Assembly (NCBI RefSeq): GCF_019468565.1 | Contig: NZ_CP080521.1 | Location: 7,998,001-8,062,000 of the forward strand | Direction: 5' to 3' | Length of the DNA: 64,000 nucleotides | Origin: Pseudonocardia sp. DSM 110487 | GTDB taxonomy: Bacteria; Actinomycetota; Actinomycetes; Mycobacteriales; Pseudonocardiaceae | In this document: one piece after another, positions 25,151 to 34,702 of the stretch | Layout: every line of letters begins with the position of its first letter | Numbering within the stretch: the first letter of the stretch is position 1 | Made by a program: the position numbers and the translations under genes | Notes under the pieces: model-generated | Told to the model about the DNA's origin: nothing | Seen by the model: the letters and a program-made list of their open reading frames with translations, nothing else | The model's database searches: none

Positions 25151-26449
25151 TCATCGCGCAATTCGGACCGCCTCGATCGCGGCCTCGAGGATGTCGATGC
25201 CGGCGTGGAGCTCGTCGTCGGTCGTCGTGAGCGGTGGGGCGATCCGGAAGATTCCGCCCATGCCCGGCAGCTGGACGATGTTGAGATGCAGCCCGCGGTC
25301 GAGGCATGCCGCGGTGACGGCATGGCCGAGCGCGTCGGCGGGGGCCTTGCTCTCCTTGTCGGTCACGAGCTCGATGCCCTGCAGGAGTCCACGGCCCCGG
25401 ACGTCGCCGACGACCTCGTGGTCGGCGCGCAGCCTCAGCAGCCGCTCCTTGAGCTGCTCGCCCAGCTTGGCGGCACGTTCGACGAGGTTGTCCCGCTCGA
25501 TCACCTCGAGGACGGTCAGCGCGACCGTGGCCGCGAGCGGATCGGAGACGTGGGTGGTGAAGAAGAGGAACCCGCGCTCCCGGCAGATCTGCTCGATCTC
25601 GTCGCTGGTCACCACGGCCGCCACCGGCAGACCGGCGCCGAGCGTCTTGGACAGGGTGAGGATGTCCGGGACGACCCCGTCACGCTCGAAGGCGTACATG
25701 TGACCGGTGCGCCCGAGACCGGTCTGCGCCTCGTCGAGGACGAGCAGCATGCCGCGCTCGGCGCACATCTCCTTGAGACGGGCGAGGTAGCCGGGCGGCA
25801 GGTCGATGACCCCGCCCGACGAAAGGATCGGCTCGACGAGACACGCGGCCATAGCCCCCGTCGACTGCTGGTCGACCAGGGCGAACCCGTACTCGAGTTC
25901 GGCCTCCCAGTCGTACGAACCGTCCGGCCTGCGGAACGGCGACCGGTAGGCGTTGGGGGTCGGCAGCGTGAGGTTCCCGGGCAGGGTCGGGCCGTATCCG
26001 CGGCGCCCGGCCGAGAAGGTCGCCGCCGCTGCCCCGGACGTCATGCCGTGCCACGACCGGTCGAACGAGACGATCTCGTACTTGCCGGTATACAGCTTCG
26101 CCATCTTGATGGCGGCTTCGTTGGACTCCGCTCCGGTCGTCAGCAGCAACGTCTTCGTCAGTGGGTCGGGCAACGTCGCGGCTAGCCTTCTGGCCAGGTC
26201 GACGACCGGCCGGCTCAGCATCCCGCTGAACAGGTGGTCCAGCGAGGCGACCGAGCGGGAGACCGCGCGGACGACGTCCGGGTGCGAGTGCCCCAGCACA
26301 GCGCTCATCTGGCCGGAGGTGAAGTCGAGGATGGCCGCCCCGTCGCTGTCGTAGACGTACGAGCCGGCAGCGCGCTCGATGATGCGCGGGGTGAAGGTCG
26401 GGCCGTACCGGACGAGGTGGCGTTCGACGTCGTCCCAGAAGGCGTCCAC
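25151..26449 (-). CDS. dgdA: 2,2-dialkylglycine decarboxylase
   Basis: This 432-residue PLP enzyme of the class III aminotransferase fold matches the Burkholderia cepacia enzyme in length and in many exact stretches. Examples are HLVRYGPTFTPRIIERA, LDFTSGQMSAVLGH, LDHLFSGMLSRPVVDLA, TGAESNEAAI and NIVQLPGMGGIFRIAPPLT. PLP-binding Lys268 is in TLSKTLGAG; Gln47 and Trp133 of the decarboxylation subsite are present. It decarboxylates 2-aminoisobutyrate and similar amino acids and transfers the amino group to pyruvate. Genes for its usual regulator are not adjacent; a serine hydrolase follows in the operon. Confidence 0.93.
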   Translation of the reverse strand: MDAFWDDVERHLVRYGPTFTPRIIERAAGSYVYDSDGAAILDFTSGQMSAVLGHSHPDVVRAVSRSVASLDHLFSGMLSRPVVDLARRLAATLPDPLTKTLLLTTGAESNEAAIKMAKLYTGKYEIVSFDRSWHGMTSGAAAATFSAGRRGYGPTLPGNLTLPTPNAYRSPFRRPDGSYDWEAELEYGFALVDQQSTGAMAACLVEPILSSGGVIDLPPGYLARLKEMCAERGMLLVLDEAQTGLGRTGHMYAFERDGVVPDILTLSKTLGAGLPVAAVVTSDEIEQICRERGFLFFTTHVSDPLAATVALTVLEVIERDNLVERAAKLGEQLKERLLRLRADHEVVGDVRGRGLLQGIELVTDKESKAPADALGHAVTAACLDRGLHLNIVQLPGMGGIFRIAPPLTTTDDELHAGIDILEAAIEAVRIAR

Positions 26450-26474
26450 ACCCCGTCATACCGCAGGCGGGACG

Positions 26475-27377
26475 TCACCGGCCAGCGGCACTCCGCTCGG
26501 ACCGGACGACCGCGACCGGGCACGGCGAGTGGTGCAGCACCGCGTGACTGACGGACCCGAGCACGAGGCCCGCCGCGCTGCCCCTCCCGTGCGAGCCGAC
26601 GACCACGAGCTGGGCGCCATCGGCGCTCGCCTGCTCGATCAATGCGTGCGCGGGCCGGTCCTGTACGACCACCCGGCGCACCTCGACATCGGGGTACTTC
26701 CCGCCCCAGCCCGCCAAGCGCTCGGCGAGCACGCGATGCTCGTCCGCCTCGATGGCGTCCCAGTCCAGCAGCGGCGCCACGGCGGCCTCGAACACGGTGT
26801 CGGTCCAGGCGTGCACCGTGACCAGGGGCACCTCACGCGTCGCTGCCGCCTCGAAGGCGAAGCCCAACGCCGTGTCGCTGATCTCCGAGCCGTCGACGCC
26901 GACCACGACCGGGCCGGCATCGGACGGCCGTTCACCACGAACGACCACGACCGGGCACGCCGCCCCCGCGGCCAGTCCGATCGCCACCGAACCGACGAGC
27001 AGGGACGTGAACCCGCCGAGCCCGCGATCACCGAGGACGACCAGGCTCGCCCGGCGCGACGCGGCGAGCAGCAGCGGCACCGGGAAGCCGTCGATGACGC
27101 GCTCGGAGATCTCCACGCCGGGAGCGGCCTCCGCGGCGGCCTCCGCGGCCGCCGAGACCTCCTCCCGGGTGCGTGCCATCAGCGTCTCGCGAAAGCGCAC
27201 ACCGAGTCCTGCGCTGTGGAGGTGCCTCGTCTCGAGCCAGCCGAAGGCGCTGATCAACTGCATGCCGGTCCGGCGACGCGCGGCTTCGCGCGCCGCCCAG
27301 CGGGCGGCCTCGAGCGCAGACGGCGACCCGTCGATGCCGACGACGACCGGCAGCCCTCGCTCTCGCGCTTCCTCCAT
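26475..27377 (-). CDS. Universal stress protein, tandem UspA domains
   Basis: This 300-residue protein has two UspA domains (about 10-150 and 155-295). Each ends with the ATP-binding pattern GxxGxxxxxxxxxGS: GDRGLGGFTSLLVGSVA and GSHGRGSAAGLVLGSVS. The ATG at 27377 (MEEARERGLPVVVGIDGS) has AGGAGCG upstream; an open stretch further up is not conserved. Such tandem Usp proteins accumulate in dormant or oxygen-limited actinobacteria. A GTCACG-N17-GTCCAC promoter element lies about 50 bp upstream, which places it in the regulon described for this window. Confidence 0.92.
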   Translation of the reverse strand: MEEARERGLPVVVGIDGSPSALEAARWAAREAARRRTGMQLISAFGWLETRHLHSAGLGVRFRETLMARTREEVSAAAEAAAEAAPGVEISERVIDGFPVPLLLAASRRASLVVLGDRGLGGFTSLLVGSVAIGLAAGAACPVVVVRGERPSDAGPVVVGVDGSEISDTALGFAFEAAATREVPLVTVHAWTDTVFEAAVAPLLDWDAIEADEHRVLAERLAGWGGKYPDVEVRRVVVQDRPAHALIEQASADGAQLVVVGSHGRGSAAGLVLGSVSHAVLHHSPCPVAVVRSERSAAGR

Positions 27378-27424
27378 CGCACGCTCCTGTCCGCTCCGGT
27401 ACCGATTCGTTTCGGCACCCCAGT

Positions 27425-27453
27425 GTGGACAAGACGGAGCGCCATTGCGTGAC
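27425..27453 (-). promoter_or_regulatory. GTCAC-N17-GTCC promoter of the Usp gene
   Basis: Minus strand GTCACG (27448-27453), 17-bp spacer, GTCCAC (27425-27430), preceded by TT. The layout equals that of the eight other elements in the window, though the spacer and the last box bases deviate. Confidence 0.6.
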
Positions 27454-27462
27454 AACCTGCGA

Positions 27463-30222
27463 TCAGGCGCGGGTCAGCGCACCGCGGAGCTTGTTGCGCG
27501 AGCTGACGTCGAGCTTGGTGAACACCTTGCGCAGGTGCCATTCGACGGTGCGGGGGCTGATGAACAGTTCGGCGCCGATCTCGGAGTTCGTCATCCCCTC
27601 GCCGGCCAGGCGGGCGATCTGGGCCTCCTGCGCGGTGAGCACGTCACGCACGTCGGCCGAGCGTCGGCGGACCGTCTCGCCGGTGGCCTGGAGCTCGCGA
27701 CGAGCGCGCTCGGCGAACCCGGAGGCACCGAAGCGCTGCAGCATCTCGTACGCGGTTCGGAGCTGCGCACGCGCGTCGACGCGCCGGTTCTCCCGGCGCA
27801 GCCATTCGCCGTACACCAGATGGGCACGGGCGAGGTGGACGTTGACGCGGGTGCGTTCGAGGCGCTCGATCGCCTCGCGGTACAGCGAGTCCGCGGACCG
27901 GCCGTCGGCGAGCAACGCGGCCGACCGGGCTCGGGCGCCGAGCGCCCAATCCGTGCCACTGGCGTCGGTTCGCTCCTCGAGTCGTCGCATGGCAGCACCG
28001 GCCACCTCGAGGGCACCACCTCGAACACCGGCCTCGACGAGCTCGACGAGCGTGAACCCGAAGACACCCAGATCCTCGAACTCGCACCCCCGTTTCGCGC
28101 AGGCCAGGGCCTCCTGGTAGCGGCCGAGGCCGTTGTACAGCACCGCCCGCACGTATTCGACCCCACCGATGGCTCGTCCCTCGCCCCACGAGATCCCGTC
28201 CTGGACATCGGACTGGAACGGCACCGGGGCCACACCAGCCTCGCCGCGCCAGGCGGCGAGCGACAGCTTGGAGTACCCCATGGGCGCGTGGCCGGTGGCC
28301 TCCGTGAGCGCGTCGCACTCCTCGACCAGCTCCGAGGCCGCGGCGAACTCTCCGGCGTGCAGGTGCACGGCAGCACGGTGGGTCAGGGCCAAGGGGAGGA
28401 CGTTGAGCGCGCCGGCCTCGCGAGCCAGCCGGACCGCGCGCGTGGTCAGCTCGTGCGACGTCTCGTCGTCCCACATGTCGCCTGCGACGAACCACGCCAG
28501 CCAGAACCAGCGTATGAAGTCGTCCTCGTCGGGTCGGGAGTCCTGCCGGAACGCCTGCAGCGCCCGCTTCAGAAGCGGCGCACCCGAGACGTAGCCCTTG
28601 GTGAACCGCGCCACCAGCCCGTCCAGGAGCATGTCGATCGGCCGTGGTGGCCGCGAGGCCGGCGGCGCTGCCATGGCGGCCTCGGCCACCTCCCGCAGCC
28701 CGTTCTGACCGAGCAGGCGACCGGCGAAGACCGCGGCAGCCAGCGACTCGAGGTAGGCCTCCCTGGCCTGTCCGTCGCCGAGTCGTTCGAGTTGGTCGGC
28801 CGCATCGACCAGGAACGGCACCGCGTCGCGGCCGCGCCGGCGGGTGAGCACTATTCGGGCACGGAGTCGGGCCAGCCGCGCGCGCTGCAGCTCGCCGAGC
28901 GGACCCAGCTCCGCTGCGGCGAGCAGCTCGGAGGCTGCGTCGGAGGATCCTGCCTCGAAGCTGGCGTGCGCTGCGGCCAGCGCACGTGCGACGCGGTTGA
29001 CCGGATCGGGCGTCAGCTCGGTCGAGCGTTTCAGGAACACGGCCGCGGCGGCGATTCCGCCCCTGGCCTGCGCCCGGTCGGCTGAGCGCTCCAGCTCGCC
29101 TGCCACCGACTCGTCGGGTTCCACCACCCCGTGTGCCCGATGCCATGCGCGGCGATCCGGATCGGACTCGGGATCGGTCGCGGCGGCCAGCGCGCGATGC
29201 ACGGCCTGGCGGTCCTTGGCGCTCGCCGCGCGATACGCGGCCGAGCGCACGAGCGGGTGCCGGAACCGCACCCGCACCCCGATCTCGATCAGCCCCGCCG
29301 CCTCGGCAGCGACCGAGGCGTTCGGCTCGATGGCGAGCCTCTCGGCCACCCGCCGCAACAACGACACGTCCCCCAGCGGCTCGGCGGCCGCGGTGAGGAG
29401 CAGCCGTTGCGTCGCGATCGGGAGCGCCTCGATGCGCCGCAGGAAACTCTGCTCGATCTGGCCGGCGAGCGGCCGCGCGTCCGGACGCCCGAACCCACCG
29501 GTGAGCTCCGCCGCCGTCAATCCCCGTGGCAACTCCAGAAGGGCGAGCGGATTGCCTCGGGTCTCGGCGACTATCCGGTCCCTGATCCGCTCGTCGATCC
29601 GCCCGGGGACCGCCGACTCAAGAAGCGCACGGGCGTCACCGTCGCGCAGGCCCGTGACCACGAGCTCCGGCATTCCCGTCAACGGGTGGGCCGGGGCGAG
29701 CACCGGTTCGCGCACCGCGAACACCAACGCCGCCCGTTCCGCGAGCAGCCGACGCGCGACGAAGGCCAGCGTCTGCGCGGAGACCTGATCGAGCCACTGC
29801 GCGTCGTCGAACACACAGACGAGGGGCTGTTCCTCCGCCACCTCGGCCAGCAGGTTGAGCACCGCCAACCCGACCAGGAACCGATCCGGCGCGCTGCCCG
29901 TGCTCAGCCCGAACGCGACGGACAGTGCATCCCGCTGCGGGCCGGGAAGGCGATCGAGATGCCCCATCATCGGCACGCACAGCTGGTGCAGCCCGGCGAA
30001 CGGCAGCTCCATCTCGGACTCGACGCCGACGGCGCGCGCGATCCGGCACCCCGCTGCGCTGCCCACCAGGTAGTCCACCAGCGCGGACTTGCCGACCCCC
30101 GCCTCACCGCGCAGGACCAGGACCTGGCTCCGACCCGCCCTGACGTTCGCCACGAGCCGACCGAGCGACTCGCACTCGCTACGCCTGCCGAGCAACCTGC
30201 GCCGGACAGCGCCGCTCGACAT
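27463..30222 (-). CDS. LAL-type LuxR regulator (first of three)
   Basis: This 919-residue protein has an N-terminal ATPase with Walker A GEAGVGKSAL (near residue 40) and Walker B LVCVFDDAQWLD. A long helical repeat region follows, and a C-terminal LuxR helix-turn-helix (LTAQEAQIARLAGEGMTNSEIG then SPRTVEWHLRKVFTKL). LAL proteins activate transcription in response to unknown ligands. The ATG at 30222 is used; a TTG one codon earlier is possible. It shares the same architecture and many exact blocks with the genes at 38.8 and 60.0 kb. Its targets are not evident. Confidence 0.93.
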   Translation of the reverse strand: MSSGAVRRRLLGRRSECESLGRLVANVRAGRSQVLVLRGEAGVGKSALVDYLVGSAAGCRIARAVGVESEMELPFAGLHQLCVPMMGHLDRLPGPQRDALSVAFGLSTGSAPDRFLVGLAVLNLLAEVAEEQPLVCVFDDAQWLDQVSAQTLAFVARRLLAERAALVFAVREPVLAPAHPLTGMPELVVTGLRDGDARALLESAVPGRIDERIRDRIVAETRGNPLALLELPRGLTAAELTGGFGRPDARPLAGQIEQSFLRRIEALPIATQRLLLTAAAEPLGDVSLLRRVAERLAIEPNASVAAEAAGLIEIGVRVRFRHPLVRSAAYRAASAKDRQAVHRALAAATDPESDPDRRAWHRAHGVVEPDESVAGELERSADRAQARGGIAAAAVFLKRSTELTPDPVNRVARALAAAHASFEAGSSDAASELLAAAELGPLGELQRARLARLRARIVLTRRRGRDAVPFLVDAADQLERLGDGQAREAYLESLAAAVFAGRLLGQNGLREVAEAAMAAPPASRPPRPIDMLLDGLVARFTKGYVSGAPLLKRALQAFRQDSRPDEDDFIRWFWLAWFVAGDMWDDETSHELTTRAVRLAREAGALNVLPLALTHRAAVHLHAGEFAAASELVEECDALTEATGHAPMGYSKLSLAAWRGEAGVAPVPFQSDVQDGISWGEGRAIGGVEYVRAVLYNGLGRYQEALACAKRGCEFEDLGVFGFTLVELVEAGVRGGALEVAGAAMRRLEERTDASGTDWALGARARSAALLADGRSADSLYREAIERLERTRVNVHLARAHLVYGEWLRRENRRVDARAQLRTAYEMLQRFGASGFAERARRELQATGETVRRRSADVRDVLTAQEAQIARLAGEGMTNSEIGAELFISPRTVEWHLRKVFTKLDVSSRNKLRGALTRA

Positions 30223-30454
30223 CAACCACCACCGCGCAGGTCAAGGAGGCCCGGCTCCGATCAGCGCGGGTGATCCCATGATGCCCTGCGCGCGAGCGCG
30301 GCAGCCACTGTCGGGGTGTGTGACGTGTTCCCCGGCCCCCCACTCCTCGCGATCGGGCTGCTAGTGCCCCCGCTCCCGAGCGCCGGGCATCAGCATGATC
30401 GCCGCTCCGGCGCACGGACGGCCATATTCGGCCGGGGATGCACCGGCCTGGTGA

Positions 30455-32074
30455 TCAGGGGCCGGCGGCGCCGGCCGCTCGGTCGCGCGTGGTACCGAGG
30501 GTGAGCAGATCCGCAAGGCCGAAGTCCGGTCCGGCTGCGGGCAGGATCGGCTCCCAGTCCGGTTCCAGGCTCAGGTAGCTCGCCGGGTCGGCGCGCAGCA
30601 GCCCGATCAGGACCTCCGCCACGATCCGGCCGCCCACCGGGCCGAGCCGGTCACCGCCGCCGCGGTGCTCGGCCTCCTTGAGGATGTAGAACCACAGCGG
30701 CGTGCCGTGCGGCCACGCCTGATCCAGCTCGTCCACCGTCAGCGGCGAGACGTTCATGACGTGCGCGACCGCCTCGCCGCTGGGCAGCGCGGTGGTCTCG
30801 CCGCGCAGCAGGTCGCGGACCGCGAGTGAACGGTAGGCGGCGGTGTCGACCGCGCCGGTGACCTGCTCTGGAAGGCCGATGAGGCTGGTCGCGAGCCGGC
30901 CGTCGAGACGTTTGGCGCGCTGCGCGGGCGGGCGTCCCGGCAGATCGAAGACCTGCGCGAGATCCAGGCGACGATCGGCGGGTTGCGGGCCGAACCCGAC
31001 GAGGTCGGGGAAGAGCGGCACCAGGGGACCGCCGTCGACGAGCCGGTAGGTGTGCCGGATCTGGCCGTGGCCGTAGCGGAACGCCGCGTCGGCGAACTCC
31101 AGCGGGATGTAGGCCTGCCCGGGCGCGGGCGTGAACCACCGGCTGCCCTCGGCGAGCACGCGCTCGACGAGGCTCGCCCCGACGAGACGGGGCAGGAAGT
31201 CGTGGACCATGATCCACTGGTAGTGCCAGGTGAGGATGATCCGTGCCCGCTCGAAGACCTCGGCCTCGGGCACCCCGTTCTCGCGCAGCAGGTCGACGGT
31301 GCGGTTGTGCGCCCCCAGCAGGGCGACATGCAGGGTCAGCGCGAACAGGTGCACGTCGTTGCGGGGGTCGCCGATAAGGGCAATGCCCTGCTGGTTGCGC
31401 GGCGCGTCGGCGCCGTCCGGTCCGAGCAGGAACTTCGCCGGGTCGGCGACGTCGAACAGGTACGGCGACCCGACCGGGCCGTCCGAGTAGAGCATCTCCA
31501 GATTGAGCTTCGGGGCGCGGGCGTTGCGCAGCGCATCGGGCGCGACGTCGCCTTCGACGGGCGAGCGATCGGCGGTGATGTCGTGGGCGATCAGCTGGCC
31601 GAAGAACGGCCACCCCGCGGCCTCGGAGGCGTCGTCGTCGCCAGGGCTCAGCCCGCCCAGCACGGCGGCGGCGTCGCAGATCCCGCCGTTGCCACCCGCC
31701 CGCATCAGCAGCTGCGGGTCGGTGCCCAGCGGGTCCAGGTCCGGGAACATCCGCCCGTAGCGCGCCGCCCCAGTGGGCCGGTCCACGGCCCGCACCAGGC
31801 TGAGGCAGTGGCCGCGGGCGGCCACGTGGATGCCGTGCGGGTGTGCCGGGGCCGGCTTGGGCCGGGAGCCGTTCTCCATGGCCTGCACCGCGCCGAGAAG
31901 GCTGCGGAGCCCGACTTCTTCGCGCTGGACATCCGCGGGATCGAACAGCCATTCGCCGATCGGGACGCCGTTGACCTCGTCGTCCGGCTCGCTGGCCTCC
32001 GCCCGGTCGAGCTCCGCCCTGACGTCCTTCTCCAGCTCGTTCAGGAAGGCGTCATCGCCGTTCGGGGTGCTCAT
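30455..32074 (-). CDS. Haem peroxidase, animal-type superfamily
   Basis: This 539-residue protein belongs to the peroxidase-cyclooxygenase superfamily. The distal histidine motif is WPFFGQLIAHDITAD; the proximal histidine is in FRYGHGQIRHTYRLVDGG; LALLGAHNRTVDLLRENG and HYQWIMVHDFLPRLVG are further landmarks. It has no signal peptide. It oxidises organic substrates with peroxide or inserts oxygen into lipids. It is the last gene of a leftward operon with three hydrolases and a cupin and overlaps the preceding hydrolase by 23 bp. Confidence 0.88.
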   Translation of the reverse strand: MSTPNGDDAFLNELEKDVRAELDRAEASEPDDEVNGVPIGEWLFDPADVQREEVGLRSLLGAVQAMENGSRPKPAPAHPHGIHVAARGHCLSLVRAVDRPTGAARYGRMFPDLDPLGTDPQLLMRAGGNGGICDAAAVLGGLSPGDDDASEAAGWPFFGQLIAHDITADRSPVEGDVAPDALRNARAPKLNLEMLYSDGPVGSPYLFDVADPAKFLLGPDGADAPRNQQGIALIGDPRNDVHLFALTLHVALLGAHNRTVDLLRENGVPEAEVFERARIILTWHYQWIMVHDFLPRLVGASLVERVLAEGSRWFTPAPGQAYIPLEFADAAFRYGHGQIRHTYRLVDGGPLVPLFPDLVGFGPQPADRRLDLAQVFDLPGRPPAQRAKRLDGRLATSLIGLPEQVTGAVDTAAYRSLAVRDLLRGETTALPSGEAVAHVMNVSPLTVDELDQAWPHGTPLWFYILKEAEHRGGGDRLGPVGGRIVAEVLIGLLRADPASYLSLEPDWEPILPAAGPDFGLADLLTLGTTRDRAAGAAGP

Positions 32075-33008
32075 CTCTGCTCCATGCGTGACGTAGGTGG
32101 ATCACCTCTCGGACGGCGTCGGCGAAGTCCTTCGGGGCTTCCTGAGGCAGGTTGTGCCCAGCTCCGGTGACCTGGAGGTGCAGTCGAGGGCCGGTGAAAT
32201 GTGCAGCGGACGGGCTGCCGTCGGTGGCCGGGAAGTTCCCGTCGGCGAGGCCGTCCAACGTGACGGCCGGGACGGTGATCACCGGCTGGGCGGCCAGTCG
32301 TCGTTCGATCTCGGTGTAGGCCGGGGCGCCGGGGGCGTATCCGAGGCGGTGGCGGTAGGAGTGGATGACCACGTCGACGTAGTCGGGGTTGGTGAATGCC
32401 TCGGCAGCCCGGTCGAGCGTGGCGTCGTCGAACGGCCACGCGGGCGAGTTGCGTCGCCAGATCACCTCGGCGATGCCACGGGGATCGGCGGCGAGCCCGG
32501 CCCTGCCGCGTTCGGTGAGGAAGTAGTAGAAGTACCAGAACCCGGCTTCCAGGTCGGGCCGGATCGGTGTCATCGCCGCGGCGATGTCCTGGATCAGGTA
32601 ACTGTTGACCGACACGAGCCCGGTGCAGCGCTCGGGCCAGAGGGCGGCTACCACGCAGGCCGCGCGGGCTCCCCAGTCGTAACCCGCGAGGACGGCACGG
32701 GGAATCTCGAGCACGTCCATGAGGGCCACGACGTCGTCACCGAGCGCGGCCTGCTGGCCGCTTCGTGGGGTGGCGGGATCGAGGAACCGGGTGGCTCCGT
32801 GCCCGCGGAGGTGGGGGACGATCACGCGGAAACCCTCGGCGGCGAGCGCGGGCGCGACGTCGACGTAGCTGTGGATGTCGTAGGGGAAACCGTGCAGGAG
32901 GAGCACGGCCTCCCCGTCGGCAGGGCCATCCTCGTGGTAGGCCACGTCGAGCACCCCGGCGCGTACGCGCTGCACCGGTCCGAGCCGCTGACCGTCCCCC
33001 GCGCTCAC
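32052..33008 (-). CDS. Alpha/beta hydrolase, epoxide-hydrolase-like
   Basis: This 318-residue hydrolase has LLLHGFPYDIHSY (oxyanion region), LRGHGATR and the nucleophile elbow LAGYDWGARAA, where Asp takes the place of Ser. Asp nucleophiles are typical of epoxide hydrolases and haloalkane dehalogenases. The base is His in GAGHNLPQEAP. It starts at GTG overlapping the stop of the upstream hydrolase (GTGA). In this operon it could open epoxides formed by the downstream peroxidase (inference). Confidence 0.85.
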   Translation of the reverse strand: MSAGDGQRLGPVQRVRAGVLDVAYHEDGPADGEAVLLLHGFPYDIHSYVDVAPALAAEGFRVIVPHLRGHGATRFLDPATPRSGQQAALGDDVVALMDVLEIPRAVLAGYDWGARAACVVAALWPERCTGLVSVNSYLIQDIAAAMTPIRPDLEAGFWYFYYFLTERGRAGLAADPRGIAEVIWRRNSPAWPFDDATLDRAAEAFTNPDYVDVVIHSYRHRLGYAPGAPAYTEIERRLAAQPVITVPAVTLDGLADGNFPATDGSPSAAHFTGPRLHLQVTGAGHNLPQEAPKDFADAVREVIHLRHAWSRDEHPERR

Positions 33009-33724
33009 CCTGCCGCCCCGACCGCGTCGAGGATCGTCGTGGTCACCTGGTCGGGTGCGCCCACGCTGATCGCGTGCGATGCGCCCGCGACCTCGCGGGT
33101 GCCCTTCGACCCCGCGCGATCGGCCATGAACCGAAGTGCCGCCGCGGGGATGTTGCGGTCCTGGTCGCCGAACACGAACCACGACGGCAGCTGCCGCCAC
33201 GCCGGTACGTCCGCGGGCAGGCCTTCGGCCAGCGCCGCCTCGGTGACCGGGCGTTGGGTCACCGCCATCAGCTCGGCCTCGGCCGGTGTCCCGTCGGCGA
33301 CGAACTGCTGGTGGAACACCTCCGGCCGGATCCGGAACTCGTTGCCCCCGCCTGCGACGGGGGAGGGCACGATGGCCTCGCCGAGCGTGCTGCCGGGGAA
33401 CCGGCTCGCCAGCTGGAGCGCGCTCTCACCGCGCTCGGGGGCGAACGCGGCGGCGTAGACGAGCGCCCTGACGGCGTCGTTGCCCGCCGCCGCCTCGGTG
33501 ATCACCATTCCGCCGTAGGAGTGACCGACGAGCACGACCGGCGTGCCGATGCCGATGATGACGTCGCGCAGGTAGGCGGCGTCACCGGAGACGCTGCGCA
33601 GCGGGTTGGCCACCGCGACGACGTCGACCGACTCCGCGCGGAGCCGGGAGATCACCGGGTTCCAGCTCGCGGACTCGGCGAAGGCTCCGTGGACGAGGAG
33701 CACGGTGAGGTTCTGTGCGGACAT
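33005..33724 (-). CDS. Alpha/beta hydrolase, EstC/methyl-salicylate-esterase type
   Basis: This 239-residue minimal hydrolase starts VLLVHGAFAESASWNPVI, has the nucleophile elbow VGHSYGGMV, the acid in FGDQDRNIP and the base in GASHAISVG. Short proteins of this build act on small aromatic or hydroxynitrile-like esters. It lies between the HSL-type hydrolase (27 nt upstream) and the epoxide-hydrolase-like gene (4-bp overlap). The substrate is unknown. Confidence 0.85.
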   Translation of the reverse strand: MSAQNLTVLLVHGAFAESASWNPVISRLRAESVDVVAVANPLRSVSGDAAYLRDVIIGIGTPVVLVGHSYGGMVITEAAAGNDAVRALVYAAAFAPERGESALQLASRFPGSTLGEAIVPSPVAGGGNEFRIRPEVFHQQFVADGTPAEAELMAVTQRPVTEAALAEGLPADVPAWRQLPSWFVFGDQDRNIPAAALRFMADRAGSKGTREVAGASHAISVGAPDQVTTTILDAVGAAG

Positions 33725-33751
33725 GTCCTTCTCCCTGAGGTCGATTGCGGT

Positions 33752-34702
33752 TCAGCCGGTGCCGAGCGCCCCGCGCAGGACGCGGATGGCCTGCTCGATG
33801 GCGGCCGTCGCGGCGCGGGTCCCGCGCACGGGGTTGAGCATCATGAAGTCGTGGAGCGTGCCGTTGTAGCGGACGCTCGTCGTCGGCACGCCCGCCTGCG
33901 TCAGGCGGCGGGCGTATGCCTCACCCTCGTCGCGGAGGACGTCGTTCTCGTCCACCACTACGAACGCGGGGGGCAGACCGGCGAGCTCCTCGAGGCTCGC
34001 CCGCAGCGGTGACGCGGTGATCTCCGCCCGCTCGGCGGGGTCGGTCGTGTAGGCGTCCCAGAACCAGGCCATCCCCTTCGCGGTCAGGTACGGGCCGTCC
34101 GCGAACTCCCGGTAGCTCGCCGTGTCCTGCGCGGCGTCGGTGACCGGGTAGTACAGCGACTGGTGCACGAAGGTGACGTCGCCGCGCTGCTTCGCCATGA
34201 TCGTCAGGGCCGCGCTCATGTTCCCGCCGACCGAGTCGCCCGCGATGGCGAGCCGCGACGCGTCCAGTCCCTCGGACCGGCCGAACTCGGTGATCCAACG
34301 CGCGGCCGCGTAGCCCTGCTCGATGGCGAGCGGGTAGCGGGCCTCCGGCGAGCGGTCGTACTCGACGAACACGACCGCGGCATTCGCGCCCACGGCGAGC
34401 TCGCGCACGAGCCGGTCGTGGGTGCCTGCGTTGCCGAGGACCCAACCCCCACCGTGCATGTAGAGGACTGTCGGCAGCACCCCCGTCGCCCCGACCGGCT
34501 TGACGATGCGGACCGTCACCGGCCCGACGTCGGCCGGCACGGCGATCCACTTCTCGGCGACGTCGAGCTTCTCGATAGGGGCGGCCTGGATGTCGTCGAG
34601 GACCTTCCGGGCGCCCTCCACGTCGAGCTCGTACAGGAACGGCGGCTTGGCGGTCGCGTCCGCGATCTCCTGCGCCGCGGGTTCGAGGACGGGCCGGCTC
34701 AT
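33752..34702 (-). CDS. Alpha/beta hydrolase, HSL-type
   Basis: This 316-residue esterase of the hormone-sensitive-lipase group has the oxyanion box MHGGGWVLGNAGTH, nucleophile elbow GDSVGGNMS, acid in VDENDVLRDEG and base in GTLHDFMML. It overlaps the upstream cupin gene by ATGA. It is related in type, but not closely, to the esterase in the polyketide locus. Confidence 0.88.
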   Translation of the reverse strand: MSRPVLEPAAQEIADATAKPPFLYELDVEGARKVLDDIQAAPIEKLDVAEKWIAVPADVGPVTVRIVKPVGATGVLPTVLYMHGGGWVLGNAGTHDRLVRELAVGANAAVVFVEYDRSPEARYPLAIEQGYAAARWITEFGRSEGLDASRLAIAGDSVGGNMSAALTIMAKQRGDVTFVHQSLYYPVTDAAQDTASYREFADGPYLTAKGMAWFWDAYTTDPAERAEITASPLRASLEELAGLPPAFVVVDENDVLRDEGEAYARRLTQAGVPTTSVRYNGTLHDFMMLNPVRGTRAATAAIEQAIRVLRGALGTG

